Assembly: GCA_035544515.1 (NCBI GenBank)
Contig: DATKEG010000248.1
Span: forward strand, 1 to 17,157
Reading direction: 5' to 3'
Origin: DATKEG01 sp035544515
Lineage (GTDB): Bacteria > Acidobacteriota > Vicinamibacteria > Fen-336
Length of the DNA stretch: 17,157 nt
The notes under the pieces are model-generated. The model saw only the letters and a program-made list of their open reading frames with translations, did no database searches and was not told where the DNA came from. This document shows, piece after piece, positions 9,911-16,025 of the stretch. A program made the position numbers and the translations under genes. How positions within the stretch are numbered: position 1 is the stretch's first letter; every line of letters starts with the position of its first letter.

Positions 9911-10819
9911 ATGGAACCAGAAGTCCTGCGGGGGCGCCTGCGCGGCGTCATCGCCTTCCCGGTCACGCCGTTCCAGGCGGACCTGTCCCTCGACACGGCC
10001 GGGCTGCGCCGCAACCTCGACGCGCTGCTGCGGCATCCCATCGCGGCGGTGGTGGCGGCCGGGGGCACGGGCGAGCTGTACTCCCTCACGCCCGCCGAGC
10101 AGCTCGACGTGGTGCGCGCCACGGCGGAGGCCGTCGGTCGCCGCGTCCCGGTCATCGCGGGCGTCGGGGTCAACGCCCCGCTCGCCACGCAGATGGCCCG
10201 GCAGTCCGCGGAAGCGGGCGCCGACGCCATCCTCGCCCTGCCGCCCTACTACCCGGGCGCGGACGACGAGGGCCTCGCGGACTACTATGCGGCGATCGGC
10301 GCGGCCACGGCGCTGCCGCTGCTCGTCTACAGCCGCGACTGGGTGAACCCCACGCCGGCCTGGGTGGAGCGGCTGGCCGCGCGCGTGCCCACGCTCACCG
10401 CCTGGAAGGACGGCCAGGGCGACGTCCGCCGCTACCAGCAGGTCATGCACCGCGTCGGGGAGCGGCTGCACTGGATCGGAGGCGCCGGGGACGACTGCGT
10501 GCCCGGCTACTACGGCATCGGGATCCGGGCCTACACCTCCAGCATCGCCACCGTCGCGCCGCGCCTCTCGCTCGAGCTGCACGAGGCCGCCGCCGCGGGC
10601 GAGGCCGGGCGGCTGCGGCGCCTGATGGTCGAATACGTGATCCCGCTCTACGCGCTGCGCGCGCGCCGCAAGGGGTACGAGGTCACGGTCATGAAGGAGA
10701 TGATGAACGCGGTCGGGCTCTGCGCGGGTCCCGTGCGGCCGCCCCTGCCGCCGCTGCGGAGAGAAGACGCGGCCGACCTCGCGGCGCTGCTGGAGCGGTG
10801 GAAGCCCGTCCTGGGATGA
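9911..10819 (+). CDS. kdgD: 5-dehydro-4-deoxyglucarate dehydratase-like (DapA/NAL superfamily)
   Basis: A 302-residue TIM-barrel class I aldolase-superfamily protein. FPVTPF (16-21), AAGGTGELYSLTP (49-61), VYSRD (139-143) with Y140, WKDGQGD (165-171) with Schiff-base K166, and the C-terminal RRKGY...AGPVRPPL block together match 5-dehydro-4-deoxyglucarate dehydratases better than DapA or NanA. The known reaction dehydrates and decarboxylates 5-dehydro-4-deoxy-D-glucarate to 2,5-dioxopentanoate (2-oxoglutarate semialdehyde) in glucarate/galactarate breakdown. A related L-2-keto-3-deoxypentonate dehydratase role is a real alternative given the arabinonate-dehydratase-like gene at 14283-16013. 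The ATG at 9911 is chosen over an in-frame ATG at 9872 because GGGGGAG sits five bases upstream and the homology fits. Its stop overlaps the next gene by four bases (ATGA). Confidence 0.85.
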   Translation: MEPEVLRGRLRGVIAFPVTPFQADLSLDTAGLRRNLDALLRHPIAAVVAAGGTGELYSLTPAEQLDVVRATAEAVGRRVPVIAGVGVNAPLATQMARQSAEAGADAILALPPYYPGADDEGLADYYAAIGAATALPLLVYSRDWVNPTPAWVERLAARVPTLTAWKDGQGDVRRYQQVMHRVGERLHWIGGAGDDCVPGYYGIGIRAYTSSIATVAPRLSLELHEAAAAGEAGRLRRLMVEYVIPLYALRARRKGYEVTVMKEMMNAVGLCAGPVRPPLPPLRREDAADLAALLERWKPVLG

Positions 10820-11835
10820 AGGCCCTCGTCTACGTCGCGCCGGAGCGGGTCGAGGTCCAGGCCGTCCCCGAACCCACGTTGGCCGAGGGCGAGGTGCTGC
10901 TGCAGGTGTCCGCCGCGGGCGTCTGCGGGTCCGACATCCACGGGTTCCTCGGCCACAGCGCGCGCCGGCAGCCGGGGCTGGTGATGGGACACGAGACGGT
11001 GGCCACCATCCGCGAGGTGCACCCCGGGGTCCGCGGCTGGCGCGTCTCCCAGCGCGTGTGCTTCAACCCGTTGCTGAGCTGCGGCGCCTGCGCCGCCTGC
11101 CGCGGGGGCCGGGAGAACCTCTGCTCCGAGTGGCGCATCTTCGGCATGGACCGCCTGCAGGGCACGTTCGCGGAGCGGGTGGCGGTGCCCGCCGGCCAGC
11201 TCCACGCGCTGCCGGAGTCGCTGCCGGAAGCCGAGGCCATCTTCGTGGAGCCCGTGGCCGTGCTCGTCCATGCCTTCCGCATCGCCTTCGACACGGTGGC
11301 CGACCACATGGCCATCGTGGGCGCCGGCACGATCGGGGCCCTGGCCCTGGCGCTGGCCAAGGTGCACGGCGTGGGCCGCGTGTGCGTGGTGGACACGAAC
11401 GAGGAGCGGCTGGCCGTGGCGCGGCAGCTCGGCGCCGACCTGGTGATCAACAACGCGCGGGAGGACGCGGCCCGGGCCGTCCGGTCGTGGTCCGGAGGCG
11501 AGGGCGCCGCGCAGGTCGTCGAAGCCGTGGGCCTTCCGGCCACACGGCGGGCGGCGGTGGCCATGGCCGCGCGGGGCTCCCGGCTGCTCTTCCTCGGCAT
11601 GGCCGAGAACGAGTCGCCGCTGCCCTGGGTGGACATGATCCGGAACGAGCAGGCCGTCTTCTCCACCTTTGCCTACGCCCCGCGCGACTTCGGCGCGGCC
11701 GTGGGCCTGATCGAGTCGCGACGGTTCGCCCTCGCGCCCTGGACCGAGACCCGGCCGCTGGAGGACGGGCAGGCCGCCTTCGCCAAGATGGCGCGCGCGC
11801 CCGGGGCGACGCTCAAGATGGTCTTCAAGCTCTGA
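10816..11835 (+). CDS. Zinc-dependent alcohol/polyol dehydrogenase (MDR family)
   Basis: A 339-residue medium-chain dehydrogenase of the sorbitol/threonine dehydrogenase type. Catalytic zinc ligands are C37 (GVCGSDIHG), H59-E60 (GHE) and probably E145 (EPVAV). The structural zinc site is complete, with C89, C92, C95 and C103. The Rossmann loop GAGTIG is at 169-174, and D193 at the end of the second strand suggests NAD rather than NADP. It would oxidise a secondary alcohol of a sugar, polyol or sugar acid. The ATG at 10816 overlaps the previous stop (ATGA), so the two proteins are co-translated and probably work in the same pathway, for example making the keto-acid or sugar lactone that feeds the dehydratase. 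Specificity within this family cannot be assigned from sequence alone. Confidence 0.92.
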   Translation: MKALVYVAPERVEVQAVPEPTLAEGEVLLQVSAAGVCGSDIHGFLGHSARRQPGLVMGHETVATIREVHPGVRGWRVSQRVCFNPLLSCGACAACRGGRENLCSEWRIFGMDRLQGTFAERVAVPAGQLHALPESLPEAEAIFVEPVAVLVHAFRIAFDTVADHMAIVGAGTIGALALALAKVHGVGRVCVVDTNEERLAVARQLGADLVINNAREDAARAVRSWSGGEGAAQVVEAVGLPATRRAAVAMAARGSRLLFLGMAENESPLPWVDMIRNEQAVFSTFAYAPRDFGAAVGLIESRRFALAPWTETRPLEDGQAAFAKMARAPGATLKMVFKL

Positions 11836-11853
11836 CCTTTCGCGTTTAGAGCC

Positions 11854-11882
11854 TTGACGGACCGGAGCGCCGCGGCTAGCGT
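11854..11882 (+). promoter_or_regulatory. Possible sigma-70 promoter for the repeat protein gene
   Basis: TTGACG (11854-11859) is followed after 17 bases by TAGCGT (11877-11882), a fair -35/-10 pair in a 64-base gap that otherwise holds only the AGGAGG ribosome binding site. The predicted start near 11889 would leave almost no leader in front of AGGAGG (11889-11894), so either the real start is a few bases earlier or the match is accidental. Confidence 0.35.
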
Positions 11883-11899
11883 TGAAATAGGAGGCTCAT

Positions 11900-12634
11900 A
11901 TGCGGAAATTGCTCTCGACGCTCCAGGCGGCCGCCCTCGTGTTCGTGCTCGGCGTGTCCGTCGCCTCCGCGCAGTACCGTGGCGAAGAGATCGTGGGGAA
12001 GATCGAACGGATCGACGGCGGCACGGTGATCGTCCGGCGCGACGGGGGCGCCGAGGTGCGCATCAACGTCACGCCCCAGACCGAGGTCCTCTTCCAGGAC
12101 TCGGGCGACAAGAAGCTCTTCCCCAACCCCACTTCGCGCGACCTGGGGGCGGGGATGGGCGTGCGGTTCACCTACAACGACGGCCACCCGACCCGCATCG
12201 TGGTCAACTTCGTCCCCGCGTCGACCGGGTCCGAGGCCGCCGCGGCCGCCGGCCAGCAGGTCAAGGCGCGCATCCAGTCCGTGGGCCAGGGCGGCCGCGA
12301 GATCAGCGCGGACGTGGCCGGCTCCACGCGCACGTACCATGTCGAGGACGCCGCCCAGGGACTGGCCGCACGACGCGGCCAGCTCGTGGTGCTCACGCTG
12401 GCGGACCGGGACGGACGGCAGGTCGTCACGCGCATCGACGCGGCGGATGCGGTCGGCGACGTGGTCCGCGTGGCCGGGAGCACGGTCGTGATCTCGGTGG
12501 GCGGCCGCCAGGAGACCTACAGCGTGGACGACCGCGACCTGCTCGACGACATCCGCGCCGGACAGCGCGTCCGCTTCGAGGTCGAGGAGCGCGCGGGCGG
12601 CCGCCGCGTGGTCACGGCCCTGCGGCGCGAGTAG
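11900..12634 (+). CDS. Secreted protein of unknown function with three beta-rich repeats
   Basis: A 244-residue protein I cannot assign to a characterised family; the pattern resembles small beta-barrel domains of unknown function such as those grouped as DUF5666. A clear signal peptide (MRKLL, hydrophobic core, ASA before Q25) indicates export. The mature part falls into three similar units, about 29-103, 118-180 and 186-243. Each has a G-[D/Q/E]-x-V start, a strand pair giving 'xV-x-V/I' alternation, an 'R-x-G-x-x-V-x-x-x' core and a closing V-T/V-x-hydrophobic strand (RIVVNF, QVVTRID, RVVTALRR). The ATG has a perfect AGGAGG five bases upstream. It lies 64 bases after the zinc dehydrogenase and is followed by a strong hairpin, so it is probably its own transcription unit. 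Possible roles are an envelope or matrix-binding protein, but nothing shows this directly. Confidence 0.88.
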   Translation: MRKLLSTLQAAALVFVLGVSVASAQYRGEEIVGKIERIDGGTVIVRRDGGAEVRINVTPQTEVLFQDSGDKKLFPNPTSRDLGAGMGVRFTYNDGHPTRIVVNFVPASTGSEAAAAAGQQVKARIQSVGQGGREISADVAGSTRTYHVEDAAQGLAARRGQLVVLTLADRDGRQVVTRIDAADAVGDVVRVAGSTVVISVGGRQETYSVDDRDLLDDIRAGQRVRFEVEERAGGRRVVTALRRE

Positions 12635-12645
12635 CCCCCGCATCC

Positions 12646-12672
12646 CGGGCCGCCGGACCGGACGGCGGCCCG
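12646..12672 (+). terminator. Strong GC hairpin after the repeat protein gene
   Basis: CGGGCCGCCG (12646-12655) pairs perfectly with CGGCGGCCCG (12663-12672) around a seven-base loop, GACCGGA. The stem begins 12 bases after the stop codon. No T-run follows; terminators without one are frequent in very GC-rich genomes. It is the best terminator-like structure in the window. Confidence 0.5.
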
Positions 12673-12698
12673 CTCCGCCGGACGCGCCGCCGCCGACG

Positions 12699-12723
12699 TG
12701 TGACAGCCGTGCGTCCTGTCACA
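12699..12723. promoter_or_regulatory. Operator-like inverted repeat upstream of the S8 protease
   Basis: A perfect eight-base inverted repeat, TGTGACAG and CTGTCACA, separated by nine bases (CCGTGCGTC). It lies 57 bases before the protease start codon in an intergenic stretch. Half-site centres are 17 bases apart, about one and a half helical turns. The form suits a dimeric regulator; which family is not evident. The spacing is wrong for CRP/FNR (TGTGA-N6-TCACA). Confidence 0.5.
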
Positions 12724-12740
12724 GCGCCCCTGCGCCCGCC

Positions 12741-12766
12741 CGCGGACCGTGCGAACATGGTCCGCG
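12741..12766 (+). promoter_or_regulatory. Leader hairpin touching the protease ribosome binding site
   Basis: CGCGGACC (12741-12748) and GGTCCGCG (12759-12766) are perfect complements with a ten-base loop, GTGCGAACAT. The stem ends one base before the G-run that forms the Shine-Dalgarno (12768-12775) of the protease gene. In RNA this would hold a structured element against the ribosome binding site and could tune translation. Alternatively it is a second operator half-pair. The loop ATG at 12757 is in frame but lacks its own ribosome binding site. Confidence 0.4.
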
Positions 12767-12780
12767 CGGGGGGAGCCGAA

Positions 12781-14289
12781 ATGGGAGCCCACTTCCAACC
12801 ACGAGCCGCCGTCGCCGTCCTGGCCGCGCTTCTCTCCGCCGTCGCGCCCGCGACCACGCCGGGCTCGCCCGCCAAGCGCAGCGCGGCCGTGGCCGCCGCG
12901 TTGGCCGCCGCGCCCGCCGGGGAGACGCACCTGGCCTGGGTGTTCTTCACCGACAAGGCGGCGGCGGGTGCCCCCGGAGCGAATCCGGCGGACGCGCCCC
13001 TGAGCCCGCGTGCCGCGGCGCGGCGGCGGCTGAGGGGCCAGGTCACCGGCGTGACGTTCGAAGACCGGCCGCTGGCCGCCGCCCATGTCGGATCGGTGGC
13101 GGGCGCGGTGCAACGGCTGCGCCAACGCTCGCGCTGGCTCAATGCCGTGAGCGTGGAGGCGACCGCCGATCAGCTCGCGGCGGTGGAGGCGCTGCCCTTC
13201 GTGGCCCGCATCGACCTCGTCCGGCGGTACCGCCGCCGGGCGGAGGAGCCGGTCCACGCGGACGCCGAGCCCGCCGCCGGCGCCCGCTCCCCCTCGTCCC
13301 CTCGCCCGCGGGCCTCGGCCTTCGTGATCGACTACGGCCTCTCCCGGGGCCAGCTCGCCCAGATCGGGGTGCCCGCGGTGCACGAGATGGGCTACCGCGG
13401 CGAGGGCGTGGTGGTCGCCGTCTTCGACACCGGCTTCAACGCGCTGGCGCACGAGGCGTTCTCCTCGTTGCGCGTCCTGGCCATGCGCGACTTCGTCAAC
13501 GGTGACGACGACGTCGACGACGGCGCCGACCAGGGCGACGGGGACCACGGCACGATGACGCTCTCCGTGCTCGGCGGGCGGGCGGAGGGGCAGCTCGTCG
13601 GCCCCGCCTTCGCCGCGGAGTTCATCCTGGCCAAGACGGAGAACACCGACAGCGAGACGCCGGTGGAGGAGGACAACTGGGCGGCGGCCGCGGAGTGGGC
13701 GGAAGCGCTCGGCGCCGACGTCATCAGCAGCTCGCTCGGCTACCTGGAGTACGACAGCCCCTTCCCGAGCTACAGCTTCCGCGACATGAACGGACTGACC
13801 GCCATCAGCACGCGCGCCGCGGAGATGGCCGCGGCGCGCGGCGTGGTGGTGGTCAACTCCGCCGGCAACGCCGGGTCCAACGCGGAGCACAACACGCTGG
13901 GCGCGCCCGCCGACGGCGCCCGCGTGCTGGCCGTGGCCGCCGTGGATCCGCGGGGCGCCCGCACGGAGTTCAGCTCGGTCGGTCCCAGCGCCGACGGCCG
14001 GGTGAAGCCCGACCTGGCCGCGCAGGGAGCGTCGGTCCGGGTGGCGCTGCCGCGCAGCGCGAGCCGGTACGGCTTCGCGAACGGCACGTCGTTCTCGTGC
14101 CCGCTGACCGCGGGGGTGGTGGCGCTCTTGCTGCAGGTCAACCCGGGCGCCAGCGTGGACGACGTCGCCGGCGTGCTCAAGGCCACCGCCAGCCAGGCCG
14201 GCGCTCCGGACAACCTGCTCGGCTGGGGCATCGTCAACGCCCAGGCGGCGGCCACCGCCTGGACGACGCCGGCGGCGGCGGGTCAGTGA
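12781..14289 (+). CDS. Exported subtilisin-family (S8) serine protease
   Basis: A 502-residue protease precursor. A signal peptide (about 1-25) is followed by a propeptide-like region (about 48-150, AWVFFTDK to VARIDLVRRYRRR) and a Pro/Ser-rich linker (160-178). The catalytic domain runs from about 185 to 495. The triad is D216 (VFDTGF), H256 (GDHGTMT) and S437 (NGTSFSCP), with oxyanion N363 in SAGNAG. The segment 240-254 just before H256 is packed with Asp and probably binds calcium. No C-terminal sorting or binding domain is present. The ATG at 12781 is chosen over the in-frame ATG at 12757 because GGGAG (12771-12775) lies five bases upstream. The RRYRRR stretch (148-153) would be a natural propeptide processing site. 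Upstream control elements are listed separately; the 3' end overlaps the convergent dehydratase by seven bases. Confidence 0.92.
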   Translation: MGAHFQPRAAVAVLAALLSAVAPATTPGSPAKRSAAVAAALAAAPAGETHLAWVFFTDKAAAGAPGANPADAPLSPRAAARRRLRGQVTGVTFEDRPLAAAHVGSVAGAVQRLRQRSRWLNAVSVEATADQLAAVEALPFVARIDLVRRYRRRAEEPVHADAEPAAGARSPSSPRPRASAFVIDYGLSRGQLAQIGVPAVHEMGYRGEGVVVAVFDTGFNALAHEAFSSLRVLAMRDFVNGDDDVDDGADQGDGDHGTMTLSVLGGRAEGQLVGPAFAAEFILAKTENTDSETPVEEDNWAAAAEWAEALGADVISSSLGYLEYDSPFPSYSFRDMNGLTAISTRAAEMAAARGVVVVNSAGNAGSNAEHNTLGAPADGARVLAVAAVDPRGARTEFSSVGPSADGRVKPDLAAQGASVRVALPRSASRYGFANGTSFSCPLTAGVVALLLQVNPGASVDDVAGVLKATASQAGAPDNLLGWGIVNAQAAATAWTTPAAAGQ

Positions 14290-16013
14290 ATCTCGGGCTC
14301 CGGGACGGGCTCCGTCCCGCGTAGGAAATCGAAGTCGCAGCCCTGGTCGGCCTGCAGGACGTGCTTCGCGTAGAGCGCGCCGAAGCCACGCGGATAACCC
14401 ACCTCGCGCGGCGTCCAGGCGGCCCGGCGGCGCGCCAGCTCGTCGTCCGGGACGTTCAGGGTCAGGCGCCGGCCGGGGACGTCCAGCTCGATGACGTCGC
14501 CGTCCTGCACGAAGGCCAGCGGCCCGCCCACGAACGACTCCGGCGCGACGTGGAGCACGCACGCGCCGTAGGCCGTCCCGCTCATGCGCGCGTCCGAGAC
14601 GCGGACCATGTCGCGCACGCCCTGCGCGAGCAGCTTCTTCGGCAGCGGCAGCATGCCCCATTCCGGCATGCCGGGCGCCCCGAGCGGTCCGGCGTCCTGC
14701 AGCACCAGCACCGAATCCGGCGTGACCACGAGCGCGGGGTCGTCCAGGCGGCGGTCGAGGTCGTTGTAGTCGCGGAAGACGACGGCGCGGCCGGCGTGGC
14801 GGAGCAGGCGCGGCTCCATCGCGGTGTGCTTGATGACCGCGCCGTTCGGGGCGAGGTTGCCGCGGAGCACCGCCACCCCGCCCTCCGGGCCGAGGGGCTT
14901 CTCGCGCGCGGCGATCACGGCGTCGGTCCACACCACGGCGCCCTCGATGTTCTCGCCCAGCGTGCGCCCGTTGACCGTGAGGGCGCCCTTGTGCAGCAGG
15001 TCGGGGATCCGCGCCATCAGCGCGCGCAGACCGCCCGCGTAGTAGAAGTCCTCCATCAGGAACTGGCCCGACGGGCGGATGTTGGCCAGGAAGGGCGTGC
15101 GGCGGGACAGGGCGTCGAAGCGGTCGAGGTCCAGCCGGGCGCCCGCGCGCCCCGCCATCGCGATCAGGTGCACGATCGCGTTCGTGGAGCCGCCCAGGGC
15201 CATGGCCACGGTCACCGCGTTCTCGAAGGCCTCCGTGGTCAGGATGTCGCGCGGCTTCAGGTCCTCCCACACCATCTCCACGATCCGGCGTCCGGCGGCG
15301 GCGGCCATGCGCGGATGGCCCGAGTCGGCGGCGGGGATGGACGAGCCGCCCGGCAGCATCAGGCCCAGGGCCTCGGCCGCGGCGGCCATGGTGGAGGCGG
15401 TGCCCATGGTCATGCAGGTGCCGAAGGAGCGCGCGATCCCGTCCTCCATCTCACCCCAGGCGCAGTCGTCGAGGTTTCCGGCGCGCTTCTCCGCCCAGTA
15501 CTTCCAGACGTCCGTGCCGCTGCCCAGCACCTGTCCGCGCCAGTTGCCGCGCAGCATGGGCCCGGCGGAGACGAAGATCGCGGGCAGGTTCATGCTCGTG
15601 GCGCCCATGACCAGCGCGGGCACGGTCTTGTCGCACCCGCCGAGCAGGACGACGCCGTCCACCGGGTTCGCGCGCAGGATCTCCTCGGTCTCCATGGCCA
15701 GCAGGTTGCGGTACAGCATGGTGGTGGGCTTCATGTACGTCTCGCCCAGGGAGAGCACGGGCATCTCCAGCGGGAACCCGCCCGCCTGCCAGACGCCGCG
15801 CTTGACCTCCTCGGCCCTTAGTCGGAAGTGCGCGTGGCAGGAGTTGGCGTCGCTCCAGGTGTTGAGGATGGCGATGACGGGCTTGCCGTCGAAGTCGTCG
15901 GCGGCGAAGCCGATCTGCTTGGTGCGGGAGCGATGGGCGAACGTGCGCAGGTCGGCGCGCCCGAACCAGCGGTGGCTGCGGAGGTCGGCCGGCTTGAGAC
16001 GTGGGTGGGCCAT
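14283..16013 (-). CDS. IlvD/Edd-family sugar-acid dehydratase (L-arabinonate dehydratase-like)
   Basis: A 576-residue iron-sulfur dehydratase removing water from an aldonic acid to give a 2-keto-3-deoxy acid. The three cluster-ligand cysteines fall at C59 (SDANSCHAH), C127 (GGCDKT) and C200 (SFGTCMTMG), the same numbers as in characterised L-arabinonate dehydratase. K129 is the Mg-binding lysine and the base serine is in RMSGTAYG at about 478. Length, the N-terminal LRSHRWFGRADL and the GCVLH/GGPLAFVQDGD region favour a pentonate/hexonate dehydratase over valine/isoleucine-pathway IlvD. Candidate substrates are L-arabinonate, D-xylonate, D-gluconate or galactonate. The ATG at 16013 has GAGGA (16023-16027) nine bases upstream, overlapping the stop of the preceding membrane protein gene, so the two are co-transcribed. 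It converges on the protease with a seven-base stop-stop overlap. Confidence 0.92.
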   Translation of the reverse strand: MAHPRLKPADLRSHRWFGRADLRTFAHRSRTKQIGFAADDFDGKPVIAILNTWSDANSCHAHFRLRAEEVKRGVWQAGGFPLEMPVLSLGETYMKPTTMLYRNLLAMETEEILRANPVDGVVLLGGCDKTVPALVMGATSMNLPAIFVSAGPMLRGNWRGQVLGSGTDVWKYWAEKRAGNLDDCAWGEMEDGIARSFGTCMTMGTASTMAAAAEALGLMLPGGSSIPAADSGHPRMAAAAGRRIVEMVWEDLKPRDILTTEAFENAVTVAMALGGSTNAIVHLIAMAGRAGARLDLDRFDALSRRTPFLANIRPSGQFLMEDFYYAGGLRALMARIPDLLHKGALTVNGRTLGENIEGAVVWTDAVIAAREKPLGPEGGVAVLRGNLAPNGAVIKHTAMEPRLLRHAGRAVVFRDYNDLDRRLDDPALVVTPDSVLVLQDAGPLGAPGMPEWGMLPLPKKLLAQGVRDMVRVSDARMSGTAYGACVLHVAPESFVGGPLAFVQDGDVIELDVPGRRLTLNVPDDELARRRAAWTPREVGYPRGFGALYAKHVLQADQGCDFDFLRGTEPVPEPEIH

Positions 16014-16025
16014 GACGACGATTCC

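Noticed and set aside
8488..10230. A fusion protein joining an N-terminal extension to the glutamine synthetase domain
   Set aside because: The open frame upstream of 8487 runs through the aldehyde dehydrogenase and into the divergent gene in other frames. It has low-complexity Arg/Ala content and no domain.
12699..12723. CRP/FNR binding site
   Set aside because: The half-sites TGTGA and TCACA are present but separated by 15 bases, not 6, so a standard CRP dimer could not bind both.
12757..12780. Alternative protease start at the ATG at 12757
   Set aside because: It sits at the end of a hairpin loop with no Shine-Dalgarno, while the ATG at 12781 has GGGAG five bases upstream and starts a better signal peptide.
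14361..15821. Long plus-strand open frame opposite the sugar-acid dehydratase
   Set aside because: Same antisense composition artefact; the dehydratase on the minus strand has all three cluster cysteines and full family length.
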